Shown here one piece after another: positions 23,201 to 33,846 of a DNA stretch of 64,000 nucleotides. The notes below the pieces were generated by a model, which saw nothing but the letters and a program-made list of their open reading frames with translations, did no database searches and was not told the DNA's origin. The DNA lies in NCBI GenBank assembly GCA_963565915.1, contig OY751490.1, positions 4,650,001 to 4,714,000 of the forward strand. The letters run 5' to 3'. The stretch's first letter is position 1. Each line of letters begins with the position of its first letter. Made by a program: the position numbers and the translations under genes. This stretch comes from Entoloma clypeatum (taxonomy: Eukaryota; Basidiomycota; Agaricomycetes; Agaricales; Entolomataceae).

Positions 23201-24616
23201 AAAGCTCTAAGGAACAAATGGGTTTATAACGAAAAGTCCGACGGGTGCCTGAAAGCTCGCCTTGTTGCAAAAGGCTTTTCACAGGTAGAAGGGATTGACT
23301 TTGATCAGATCTTCTCACCAGTCGTAAGATATGAAACCGTCCGACTAATACTGGCATTGACAGCCCTTGAAGGGTGGTTCATGACACTTTTGGACGTCTC
23401 ATCAGCCTTCCTCTATGGAACGCTCCGTGAAGTCATTTACATGCGACAGCCTGAGGGCTACATAGTAAAAGGGAAAGAACACCTCGTGTACCAACTATTC
23501 AAAGGTCTATATGGACTTAAGCAGGCCGCATTAGCCTGGTGGAGGGAACTTGATTCCTCCATGAAAAAGCTCGGCTTTGTCCGGCTTCACTCCGATGTGG
23601 GAGTGTTCATTCACAAAAGTACCAACGGGGAAATTGTAATCGCCGTCATCTATGTCGACGACTCTGCTTTTCTCGGCACAAACCGGGAATATACGCTAGA
23701 GAAAAAGAAGGCCTTCATGACCATATGGGAATGTAGGGACCTAGGGCACCTTGTGCCTGATGGGGAACCGAAAGAATTTCTCTCTATCCAAATAAGGCAA
23801 CGCGGGAAACGTATCTTCATCGATCAAGTACCTTACCTTGAGAAAATACTCGAACGAATGGGGATGAGCGAATCTAACGCCACCCATACCCCACTTCCTA
23901 TGGGCTACAAACCCATGATGTCCGAAGATGAACCCAATGCAGAACTTTGATCAAAGTACCAATCCGTCATCGGATCACTTCTATATCTAATGATTGGAAC
24001 AAGGCCAGACATCTGTTTTGCTGTGATTAAAATGTCGCAGTTTTCCGCAAATCCCACCAAACGCCATTTAGAAGTGGCTAGGGATATTTGCAGGTATCTG
24101 AAGGCGACAAAAAATTACGCAATCATGTATGATGGCGACTCAGGGAAAGGAATCTATGCATTCACAGACTCCGACTGGGCGTCAGATGAAAACACGAGGA
24201 GGTCCACCACCGGCTTCTTCATATCACTGGCGTCTGGAGCAGTGACATGGGTATCATCGGTGCAAAAGACCATCACCCTCTCTTCCACAGAAGCAGAGTA
24301 TATGGCGTTATCAGACTGCAGTCGCGCAGCAACATGGCTGAGAAGCATGCTTGCCGAACTTGGAATGCAGATCGGATCAGTACCAATCTACGGAGATAAC
24401 AACGGCTCCGTCTTTATCGCATCCAACCCTGTAACTGAGAAGCGATCCAAGCACATTGACGTGCGATTCCACTTCGTCAGAGAAAAAGTCTCCGAAGGCA
24501 TCATTACGGTCGAATTCATCGAAGGAGTGAATAACCCTGCAGACCTTTTAACTAAGAATCTGGGAAAAATCCTCTTTTCCAAGTTTATCCTGTACTTCGG
24601 ATTGATAAAGAACTAG
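20253..24616 (+). pseudogene. Copia B gag-pol polyprotein (broken)
   Basis: Starts at the ATG reading MSTSRSALDS. Order: Gag; protease with intact WILDSGASLHF (about residue 505); integrase with zinc region and D,D,E segments (DLIHSDLK, DGGGEF, NGRAERIN); reverse transcriptase with intact YVDD at 23651-23662; and RNase H with ALSDCSR and SKHIDVRFHFVRE to the stop at 24616. Three lesions break it: TGA at 22668-22670 where element A has CGA, a deletion of about 370 bp near 23038 that also shifts the frame, and TGA at 23948-23950 where element A has CGA. Normally one polyprotein of roughly 1570 residues would be made and cut by its own protease. The copy could be mobilised only in trans. Confidence 0.92.
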
Positions 24617-24684
24617 GCGAAACAGAGTACCTATATATATATGTGGGAAAAAGTAAGATGTATTTAGAAGTATGTACTAAATAT

Positions 24685-24691
24685 GGGGGGG
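24685..24691 (+). other. Polypurine tract of copia B
   Basis: Seven G immediately before the 3' LTR; the expected plus-strand primer. Confidence 0.8.
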
Positions 24692-25004
24692 TGTTGAAAC
24701 TTTTCCCATCACGTAGATTAGATTAGATTAGATTACATCACGTGACCTTTACATATCTTCATTACATACTTGTTTGGTTGGTACAAACAGTAGTATGGTA
24801 TATAAGACCAGGAAACTGTCAATATCAAAAAGTTGTCTCTTGACTCTTAACCAGCTCCATCACTCTCACCAGCCTCAACCGCTCTCACCAGCCTCACCCC
24901 TCCAAACCATGTAAGTGACCATAGCGGTATCGTAGAGTACTTCCACTGTAGCTACATATGTTGCTCAGTACGCCTGTGGCTAGCGCCCAGGTGGAACTTC
25001 AACA
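24692..25004 (+). repeat. 3' LTR of copia B
   Basis: 313 bp, nearly identical to the 5' LTR, with small differences including a 4-base insertion near 24957. Followed by TAGAG. Confidence 0.95.
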
Positions 25005-25009
25005 TAGAG

Positions 25010-25586
25010 TTCTCGTGTGTAATGTCGTGGCACCCAAAGGGCATGCAATCACATGCATTGAAAATTTGGGGGAGCAGCTCGATGGCGATGGCAGGACCTC
25101 TGGTCTACGACCCCGGACATGTGAGCACTGAGGACGGGTTCATGGCTAGGTTCTATCACTGTAAGGTAGGTTGGAGGGGTGCAGGGATGGATTATTTTCA
25201 AAACTTACTGGATAGCAAATGGTAGCGGCGCGGGGGGAAAGGTATGGGCAAGAAGGAGAGGTGTTGGGAACGAAAATTGATCACGGCCAAACAGCAACCA
25301 AATATTCAACAAAGTTCCGGCGGGGTTTGAAAAGACTTCGCAACTTTCAACTGCCTTTCCATCAACAACCGCCACCGACCGCCCACAGTACACATCATGT
25401 GCAGCGAAAAAGTTTTAACGGCTTGGACATGTCCTCCGCGCGCTAGCATACATATTCAATGAACTTGTTTATTTAATATTTATTGAAATTCATGTTTATT
25501 GTTCTTGTTCGAGACTTCCTCATTTTAGGAATACTCATTTTATGCGCATGAAGTTGTACAAATATACTAAGGCCTCGTAAGTGTTG
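25010..25586. other. Unassigned sequence
   Basis: No gene, terminal repeat or tandem repeat recognised. Confidence 0.5.
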
Positions 25587-27062
25587 TGATATCATGTATA
25601 AAGTAGTCTATTTTGCAACATCCGCATAATTTAGCCAAATTGACATTTTGGGTTTTTCCTGATGAAGATGGGCGGCTCCCATGGTTTCTACCATCGATTA
25701 TCGACCAATCCAAGTGGAATAAGTGCGAGGCACACCACTTCGTTCCAGAAGACTCTTCGAGTGATTTGGAGTTCCAACCGGCGTAATACTAAGCGCGCAC
25801 TCCGAATCTGCGCTTACCCTTACCAATGTCAGTCATTTGGTTTTGGGGTGCTAAATAATCTCCGGACTGGCCTGCTGACCGTGACCAGAAGCATCCTGCA
25901 AGGTCAACAAGGTTCTATTCATTCATTTGAATGAGGAAGCATAGACGCCCAGAACTCCCAGTAATCACACCGGAAAGCGCGAGACTTAGGTGTGATGGAA
26001 AACGGGATTCGAACACCGCAAGTAAGTATATTTAGTACTCTCCAATTTTTCATCTCACTGCGAAAGACAATTTCGGCACTGCCAAAATGTTCACTTAGAA
26101 ATGCTTAATAGATTTGGATTTTAAATAGCGCCCGATTAACATCCCAACCCATTCGGATATTCCAAATTTCCAAGACATATATATGAACATTGAACTATAC
26201 AACTCGCAAACAACTCGTGTACAAAGATGACGATCACGCGATACAAGTACAAAATTAAAAGCATACGAACGATGCACCATGACCGGCTCCAGGATGGCAC
26301 AGGCATGATATCTCAGAGGCGGTGTATGCTAGATAGAACTCTGATCAGCTTCAATGCATCAGACAAGAAGAAAATGAAGTTTACCAAGTCATACAAACCC
26401 CAACTTATGACAGTGTCGTGGAAGGCAGTATCACTTCCATCCTCCGCATGGACCTGAAATATATATTCGCACACTTCCTTCTCAAACGACGGGGCAAAGT
26501 AGACAGACTTACCATCGTCATAGAGATTACATTTTCATCGCGTTTGGCACTTGTCGGGATTTCGAACTTGTGCTAAGCCACAGCGACGAATCCAATTGAG
26601 GCGCCATTCGAGTATGCAAAAAATGTAACGAAAGGCTTACATTGTCGAACTTCATCTTGTATCTGGTTCATTGGGCGTGGTGTGTTGGCAGCGGACTGCG
26701 ATGTAACGGTTCACTGTCACAGTGGCTGTGGCATAGGTTAAGTTCCAGAGGTTGCGCATTCGGAGGTTGAGTCCGAGTGTTAGCCCTCACACAACTACTG
26801 AGTCAAGTCGCGACGGACAGCGAAGAGGATAAGGAAGAGATGGTGGGATTAACCAGCTCGAAGGTGGAGACTGTCTTACTCTACGGGCGAATCTATACTA
26901 CGTGATGTAAGCGGAATCGTAACATAACCCCCCTCCTAGACTCAGTGTGCGTACAACGGATACGCAACGACGAGCTGACGAGGCCATCAGGAAAAACCCA
27001 AAATGTCAATTTGGCTAAATTATGCGGATGTTGCAAAATAGACTACTTTATACATGATATCA
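25587..27062. mobile_element. Putative DNA transposon with 78-bp perfect inverted ends
   Basis: 25587-25664 is the exact reverse complement of 26985-27062 (78 of 78). The arms begin TGATATCATGTATAAAG. The 1.3-kb interior has no recognisable transposase; it contains a degraded gypsy LTR (26683-26924) near the right arm. No clear target duplication is visible, so the true ends may lie slightly outside. The superfamily is unknown. Confidence 0.65.
26683..26924 (-). repeat. Degraded Ty3/gypsy-type LTR
   Basis: TGTTGGCAG...ATCGTAACA followed by TAACCCCCCTCC, which on the minus strand is a polypurine tract. Shares ATTAACCAGCTCGAA and the AACATAACCCCC edge with the LTR at 50090-50264. Coding sequence is absent. 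Confidence 0.55.
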
Positions 27063-27551
27063 CCACAACCCTGATCACCTGGCTTTGTGTGGCATGTCCA
27101 CTAGGTACCCCATAAAGGCGCTCATTTTTATCGCGAGTTTCTGGCGACCTTGACTCAACATGAGCGCTGCTGAGTGGTCATCAGATCATCGGGTGCTCTT
27201 GATAAGAACAGGCGCTAGTTTCTTTATTAATGAAAGGTGAATTCTTCAATACTTTTACTACTCCAACTGTCTCATGTTCTGGTAAGTCCCCGGTACCAAG
27301 TATGATCTGGGGTTGTTAACGTATGTCACATGTCTGCGTCGTGGCTTCGTCGCATTGGGCCTTCCTGGTCAGGCACAGCATACCGTATCCACGTCTGGGC
27401 AGGAGGTCAGGATGACGGCGATCAATATTGTATTACTACCTGTGTGTGTCAGTAAGTATAGGTGACGCTCTGCTACTTTGCGCAGCGGAACATGCAACAC
27501 GAAAATTTGGGGTTGCATTGCCAGATGTGGAAGCCGCCGCACTGACACACA
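27063..27551. other. Unassigned sequence
   Basis: No gene recognised. Ends at the target duplication of the foldback element at 27561. Confidence 0.5.
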
Positions 27552-27560
27552 AATCACAAG

Positions 27561-28275
27561 GAGGGGGGCGACGATTGCTCAAACTCGATCCCATCAAACG
27601 AAGCCGAACTTTCATTTCAGCCGGTCCGAGCTCATTTCCGGTTGCCTGCGCCTCGACGCATCGTGATAATGATCTGACGCCAAGGAAAGGACTATTATCT
27701 CATTTTATTTGTAAACTTCAAACCCACCGTCAATGAATTTCTGAACACCACCGTACGCGATTGCGCATGCTCCCACGCATCACATCCCGCCCCTCGAGCC
27801 CACCACCTCCCTCTTGCGTCCCCCGGCTCTCCGTTCCTCTCCCATCACACTCCCTGAATGATTTCCCAGCCTATTTGGGACTCCATAACTCAAGAAAACT
27901 GTTTAACTGACAATAAATCTATTATAGTACTCGAGTACAACTAGCTGCATAACTATCCATTTATGTATGTGACAGATGAGGCCGCTCACCACCTCACAGT
28001 GATGTACCCTGAGGTGGGGCATCAATTCCTGGATGCGAGGGGGTTGGTGGGGTCAGGAGGGGCGTGGCCGCGCGCAAACATCGCGTACGGTGTTCAAAAA
28101 TTCATTGATGATGGGTTCACAAATACAAATAAAATAAGATAATAATACTTTCGTTGGCATCAGATCATTATCACGATGAGTCGAAGCAAGCCAACCGGAA
28201 ATGAGCCCGGACCGGCTGAAATGAAAGTTCGGCTTCGTTTGATGGGATCGAGTTTGAGCAATCGTCGGTTGACTC
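27561..28275. mobile_element. MULE-like foldback MITE
   Basis: 715 bp with inverted arms of about 200 bp (27561-27766 and 28070-28275, roughly 85-90% identical). Both read CGACGATTGCTCAAACTCGA from the outside in. It is flanked by 9-bp direct repeats AATCACAAG (27552-27560, 28276-28284), the duplication size typical of Mutator-like elements. No transposase inside, so non-autonomous. Confidence 0.78.
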
Positions 28276-28284
28276 AATCACAAG

Positions 28285-28607
28285 GTCTGTAGAGAAGCGC
28301 CTGTGCCTCAAGATTGTAACTTAGTTGAGATTTGGGGTTGAATCTATGACAGAGATGTTTCTTATCGTGCATGGATGTCTCAGGATGTTCCGACGGCAAA
28401 GCACGTCTCTACAACAAAGGTCGTGCTCCAATCATAGTCGAGCGCTAGTTGGAGAGTCAGCTGTGGAATTTCAGCCCCGAATGGCATATGTAAATCGCTA
28501 CTACCATTTCAGACTGCGGCCGGACTCCGGAGCGGGTGAGCTATAGATCTAATAAATAGGCGCGAATTACCTTCCTCAAAACATATCCTCTCCCCAGTAA
28601 CGAAAAC
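28285..28607. other. Upstream region of the jacalin-like gene
   Basis: No other gene recognised. It presumably holds the promoter; no clear TATA box was identified. Confidence 0.4.
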
Positions 28608-29471
28608 ATGCTTCCTACTTCCAATACGTCCATACTCCAGACTGCCATCCTTGGTAACCTGAAGGGAACAGCGTTTAACCATTTGAATGCACTTCGTCAG
28701 AAACGTAAGTGGTCGCATGCAATTTCTCATCATTGCTGTCAATTTGTTTTTGCAGATAACCTTCCAGCCGACTTTGTCGTCAACCCCACCAATCCCATCG
28801 CTAAAATGTGAGACTCAACAGTCAATCCCTCTGATAAGCATGTTATTTATAATGAGCCTCCCAACAGTGTAGTCGCCTATGGTTGGCTCGTGCGTGCCTA
28901 CTTGTCCCCTGCGACAGTCGATCGACACTTACCATGGCATTGCAGATCGACAAAGTTGAAATTACCTACAATCTTGCCGCGGGTGGCACCGCAGTACTTG
29001 GGAACGGAGGGCCGAATGGGACAGCTACTGAGATTAACATCGGGGGTAAGATGCTTCGAACTTGACATCTAGCTCTAGGACTCACGTTCCTTTCGTAGCT
29101 AATGAGGTCATTTCCTCGGTCAGTGGATTAGTCGGGGCACACAAGGACTATGGCAACAAAGTTTTCTTGAATCAAATTTCGTTTTCAATTCTCAACGTTA
29201 GGACGGGTGTCACCACTGTCAAGGTAATTCTACAGTTAATTTCCTCGCCCGAAAATGATGTATCGAAGGAAATGTATTACAGTCGTTCGGAGACCGCCCA
29301 CAGGGAGAGCCTTTCGTGATTACGCTTCCGACGTTGTTCGCTGGTCACGTTGCACAGGCTGACGCCAACACTAGTATGTGTCGCTGTTCCCACATCTACG
29401 TTCGCTTGACTCACCTATTGTGATCAGTTGGAATTTGTGCCTTGGGCGTGATCAAGCGCGGTGAATTCTGA
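28608..29471 (+). CDS. Jacalin-type lectin domain protein
   Basis: Seven exons: 28608-28704, 28756-28807, 28868-28889, 28946-29045, 29099-29223, 29283-29373, 29428-29471. The six introns are GT..AG, 51-60 bp. The sum is 531 nt (176 aa), in frame from ATG to TGA. After about 55 residues the beta-prism pattern appears: KVEITYN, LGNGGPNGTATEI, EVISSVSGLVG (the E-x-I-x2-V-x-G motif of jacalins), VFLNQISFSI, SFGDRPQGEPFVI, and a closing NTIGICALGVI strand. Such proteins bind mannose or galactose glycans. No signal peptide or membrane segment is obvious, suggesting a cytosolic or non-classically exported lectin. It is the clearest non-transposon gene here and shows no lesion. Exon 3 (22 nt) is the least certain call. 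Confidence 0.8.
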
Positions 29472-30006
29472 TTGAATGTTCGAGAAGGATCACGTTGACT
29501 GCTACGCTGTACTTGTACCAAATTTTGATCTACTTCAGCTTTATCGTGTTTTCGAAGACTTGTGCAACAGTTACATAGTGAATTATCATGTAGTGATCGG
29601 CCCAGCCTGAAAGACACAGCCGGGGCTTGCCCAACGGGACAGACCCGTCAGGCCGTCAACAAAGCTTAAGAGTGCTAGGCATTTCGAACCCGGCGGGCGG
29701 TAGCCCGGTGCAACAAGGAGACCAAATACGACAGATTACTCTATTTCGATTCTGCAATTCATTAACAACGACCTTGAATAAGGATCAGATAGAAGTGCTA
29801 TTGGGACGGTACGATTTATATATGTATGTAGCTAGCCAGGTGCGTTGGGTTCCGGGGTCGTGATTAATAGATAGGTCATAATGTACGCATGCAATCCTTC
29901 CTGAGAAAGAAATCCGTAAGTCTTCTTCGTCGCGAGCTTAGCGAGGCGCTCATCTAACACGCATAAACAGCACGGAAGAGTTGGGTGCTTGGCACTGTTT
30001 GGTCTG
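29472..30006. other. Unassigned sequence
   Basis: No gene recognised on either strand. Confidence 0.5.
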
Positions 30007-30201
30007 ATGTTTCTTTACTGGAACAGAGACAACGACGTTGAAAACATCCAACGATATACGACCAGAGGCTTTCATCCCGTTCACCTGGGCGATGTCCTAT
30101 CATCCAACTCTCCACCACACCATTATCTAATCTTGCACAAACCCGGCCACGGCGCGTTCTCGACAGTTTGGTTAGCCGAGACCCTCCACGATCCCTCGGA
30201 C
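30007..30201 (+). pseudogene. First exon of an SRPK-type protein kinase, truncated
   Basis: From ATG 30007 the frame encodes VENIQRYTTRGFHPVHLGD and GHGAFSTVWLAE. This is the N-lobe start of SRPK/CMGC-like kinases: the YxxGG(F/Y)HPVxxGD lead, then a glycine-rich loop. The exon ends in LHDPSD followed by a good donor (GTAAGT at 30202). No downstream kinase exon is found; the sequence turns into the tail of a minus-strand NLR remnant within a few bases. The loop reads GHGAFS, where one further glycine is common. Either only the first exon was copied here, or the rest was replaced. Confidence 0.6.
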
Positions 30202-30209
30202 GTAAGTCT

Positions 30210-31263
30210 GATGCCTCGGCTTCGTCCAGCTGGGATAGTCGCAGATGCACCTTTCCCAGTATCCGATGGCATCGTCCCTGTAATTCTGGTTGGCCAACCA
30301 AACTCTCCGTAGCTGCACATATCACCTCTTTCACACGGTTCCCCAAATACATCGACCACTCTGTGAATTGAATAGACGCAACCACAACCACAGCGCTACC
30401 CTGCCCTGCCTCTATGCCTGCATGAGCACTGCATGCGTGTTGTGAAGTTCGTTCGGGATTATTTCATGCCCGCGCGGAACGTTAAAGTCTTTAAATCGAT
30501 CGATTTTCTCAACGTAGAAGGAGGTGATGCCATTCCTGAGGTCCTCGGATCCGTCCAACATTCTTTGGCAAAAAGCTCGAACAGGGGAAAGCATTCGAAG
30601 TCTGCGATGCTCCGCAGCGTCATCGATATGAATGAGCGATACTCGTCTCATCGTGAGCAATGCTTCTCCAAGGTCATAAGCCTCTGGCAGGTATCTTCGC
30701 AGTTCCTCCAAGGCCTCTTGGTCATCTGGGAACCCATCGGGTAGAATTGAGAACATGGCAAGGACAAGAATCGTGGTGGGGTGCGCTCGCATACGCGGTC
30801 CATGCACCGAGAGATGGATGGAGGTGTCAAGGTTTGAGAGGCGATGCTTTCCACCGTTCTCCAGGACACCGGAGTGCGTCTTTTCCCATCGACTCCACAA
30901 CGATGCCGAAGATTCGTGCCCTTCTTGATACAACGCACCGACGATTTTTCCCATTCCACCCCCTCCTAATATCGCCACGCGTGCAGGCGATCTATGTAGA
31001 AGTGTATCGATGACGTCCGCCCTTTCTTCGTCTCTCCCGATCATGAGCTCCATCAGTGATGGCAACACGTGTTTATGCAGATGACGCTTGAATAAAGGGG
31101 ATGGAGTCAGCGGTTTTTCAGAGATACCGTTATTCTTACTTACGATGTGGTTTCCGACGGCAATGAAGGACGTTGGGGCGTTCCACCGGCGGGGTATTGG
31201 TATACCACCTGTAACGTTGATAGATTGAAAGAAAGTGCGCAAACAACGTGAAGGAACATACCA
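30210..31263 (-). pseudogene. NLR-like (NB-ARC/NACHT plus TPR) pseudogene
   Basis: Minus-strand segments in order: GGIPIPRRWNAPTSFIAVGN, then GRDEERADVIDTLLHRSP followed by RVAILGGGGMGKI, a P-loop with the expected Thr/Ser replaced by Ile. Next come LSNLDTSIHLSVH, then ILVLAMFSILPDGFPDDQ (winged-helix region of STAND proteins) and LRMLSPVRAFCQRM. Near 30360-30210, past stop codons, GQPELQGRCHRILGKVHLRLSQLDEAEA resembles a TPR tail. The part between the P-loop and the winged helix is shortened and its Walker B region is missing. Family members sense ligands through their repeats. This copy looks dead: lesions, lost core, and the hAT element at 31407 on its 5' side. Confidence 0.68.
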
Positions 31264-31840
31264 CATTGTACTGGTCTTTGTTGCACTTTCGTCACGATCT
31301 TCGGAGACGAGCCTTAATGTGACCGTGGGAATGACAAACAGACAGACCCACGAAAAGTCATCCCTGTGGGAGTGATCCCTTGGGATAGCAGTACGTCGGC
31401 AGTCGGTATACTGGCCACGGTCCGGTTCTGAACCCCGCGAACCCGGTTCGAACCTGAACCGGACCCAAGGTTCACGGTCCGGTCCAGCCAAATTGTCGAA
31501 CCTGAACCCCAACAGAGGTTCAGGTTCAATGGCTGGCTGGACCTGAACCTGAGGTCCGAACCCGGTGAACCTGGGCTGAGGGAGGAGTGGCCGAAGCTGC
31601 CAATTTGGCCCGAAATTCAGTGATGATGTGTGACAGAGTCATGTGATGATTGGTGAACAATGTTGCGTTCTGTCGCGATCAACCTCTGCCCCAATGGACT
31701 ATATCTCCACAACAAAGCTGTGTACTGCCCTACTTTCTTTTGTATTGTCAAACTCTCTTAGAAAGGCCTCCAAATCAAACAGAATGTCTCCCCAACATCA
31801 CTTCTTCACCCCCCTCCTCCAATCTTTGCATCTTGGGACT

Positions 31841-32125
31841 TTGACCTGTATTTCGCGAACGGCTCAACGCCCAGCCTAGGCGTTATACCCAATCGATAGC
31901 TCTCGTCGAAAAGGTCCGTTTCAACTACGGGATCATGCAATTCGGTCCACTGGTCATAAAATTATCATCAATTTTTGAAATTTTGGCATTTCGACTCGTA
32001 TCTTGCGAACGATCTAACGCCCGGCCTAGGCGTTATGCCCAATCGATAGTCCTCGTCGAAACGGTCCATTTTGACCCTGGGATTGCCCAATTCCGTCCAC
32101 CAGTCACGATGTTATCAACCTTTTT
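31841..32125 (+). repeat. Two tandem copies of a 150-bp unit
   Basis: Second copy starts at about 31991. Both contain a GCCTAGGCGTTATRCCCAAT segment followed by CGATAG. Confidence 0.85.
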
Positions 32126-32461
32126 CTATCCATCTATGCACCCAACTCTACTGATGGATTTGGACATTTTTAGGTGTTTCTGATGATGTATGAACACCGG
32201 GCACATCATTTTCGTGAACTGAATGCGACAAACGAGGTGTGCCCTTTCTCTTGTTCATTTATACTGACTACGAAAATGACTCAGAATGCCAGTCGCGCCC
32301 ATGCAGTTTGGGGACACCATGGGGACACTTTGCCGTCTTTGTTATTGCCCACGAATGGCCCTTGCATTCTGGCTTGTTGACAACGAGCACGGACTCCTCG
32401 TTCATGGGCGCTTTCTATGCTCTCTGTATGCCATCGAAATCTCACCCTTTCCACAGAGAAA

Positions 32462-32750
32462 ATCTACCGAAACTGATTTTCCTGTCGTTCGTATGATTGC
32501 TCGTGACTACTTGGCTGTTCCTGGCTCAACCTGCCTTGCCGAACGGTCTTTTTCGATGTCTGCACGTACGGATGATGTTCGGCGCCGACAGATGGATGGA
32601 GAAAAATTCGGGGACCTTCAAAGGTTAAGGTCAGCATATCATGATGGTCGTTTGGAGGCTGTAAAAGAAGCCTGGATGGAAATTGATTCAGATTTTGCCT
32701 GGGGTGACGAGACGGGGGACGGGGAGACGAAAAATGCAAGTGTAGAGTAA
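32462..32750 (+). pseudogene. hAT transposase C-terminal exon
   Basis: After an acceptor (CCACAG, ending at 32458) the frame reads TDFPVVRMIARDYLAVPGS, CLAERSFSMSARTDDVRRRQ, then an acidic tail to TAG at 32748-32750. This is the hAT C-terminal dimerisation region and closely parallels 54010-54263. The catalytic domain is absent from the element, so it cannot transpose itself. Confidence 0.82.
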
Positions 32751-32984
32751 GTAGACCGTCAAAAATGCGATTTTTCAGTCTTGAGCCCGGTTCGAACCTG
32801 AACCGGACCTGGTGAACCCGAACCTCGAGTTCGGGTTCATGTTCACTGATTTTCTGAACCCGAACCCAGGTTCCAGGTCCAGCGAAAAATGGCCGAACCT
32901 GAACCGAACTGGACCGTGGCCAGTATAGCAGTCGGCTCATCCTAGCATAGGGAGCGTGAGACGTAACCCATACAATATACCTAT

Positions 32985-33364
32985 ACTGTAGTATTATGAT
33001 CATAGGTTCACATAACACGTAACACGGGGTCGTGAACTGAACCTATATGACCCTCATAACACATAACATACCTCCATGAATATGTTCCAAAAGTAACATA
33101 TTATTTATTTTTTCTGACCACCAAATGCCACAGGCTCTAGTGATTGGGATTCAGTGTTTCCCTGAGTCTGAATGCCATTTTTTGTTTGAATGGTGACAGG
33201 GTGGAATTTTTAAAGCCTTCAGGAGCACAAATTGAGAAGATTATCTGTTAAAAATGAATGAATTTCTGACCGTAACACGTGATGCGGGCTTGTGAACCCC
33301 ATCCTGGTGAACCTATTGTGTAACACGTAACATGGCGTGAATCTATGGTGGTAATACTACAGTA
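32985..33364. mobile_element. MITE with TACTGTAGTATTA ends
   Basis: 380 bp, inverted ends TACTGTAGTATTA(T/C)...CATAG(G/A)TTCAC. The interior repeats GTAACACGTAAC-type motifs on both strands. No target duplication could be fixed. Confidence 0.55.
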
Positions 33365-33846
33365 ACCTGGCACGTGACAATCTCACTGTTAGGTTGCATC
33401 CAAAAATAGGAAGTGGGGATCTGCCATCATGGAGTGTTACATCAGCAAGCCAACAAAATTGTGGCTGGTCTGGCGCCAGGCCAACCAGTTATGCCATCCG
33501 TCGCCATACCACCATTTTCGGATCTGGTGGCATATCGACGCTTGCAACACTATTATCGGTTCTGATGCCATAATCCACATCTAGAGCCATTCCCTGCCAT
33601 TCCTCAGGTCAAATTCCATACAAGCCATTCATGCCAGTAAGCCACGTTAGGGTACACCAATTATATTTCAAATATAATACTTGAGTAGCAGTCCAGCTGG
33701 TAAAATAAACCTACTACGACCGGGCCCTGCATGTACGAAGTAACACCCTTATGATTCCTCTCGAATAACGGTCCATGATGCCACTGACAGGAGGGTGTTA
33801 GCAAGAGTTTATTGTTGCAAAGTGAAAAGAAACTCACCACAACAAA
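33365..33846. other. Unassigned sequence 3' of the 33.8-kb gene
   Basis: No gene or element recognised. Confidence 0.5.

Larger units (their letters stand above)
19579..25004 (+). mobile_element. Copia element B, full-length Ty1/copia retrotransposon
   Basis: 5426 bp with two LTRs (309 and 313 bp), a primer-binding site, gag-pol, a polypurine tract and a perfect 5-bp target duplication TAGAG (19574-19578, 25005-25009). It serves as the reference copy for elements A and C. Structure is complete but the coding region carries nonsense codons and a deletion. Confidence 0.95.
31407..32927. mobile_element. hAT derivative with TATACTGGCCACGG ends
   Basis: 1521 bp between perfect 8-bp repeats GCAGTCGG (31399-31406, 32928-32935). 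Inverted ends read TATACTGGCCACGGTCCGGT on the left and TATACTGGCCACGGTCCAGT on the complement of the right. About 150 bp at each end is dense in GGTTC/GAACC motifs. Inside are a two-unit 150-bp repeat and a hAT transposase C-terminal exon. It is an internally deleted copy of the family whose other parts appear at 47739-48777, 50960-54513 and 55735-55898. Confidence 0.9.

Noticed and set aside
26005..26030. tRNA T-arm-like sequence (complement GGTGTTCGAATCCCG)
   Set aside because: No matching D arm, anticodon arm or pairing acceptor stem was found around it.
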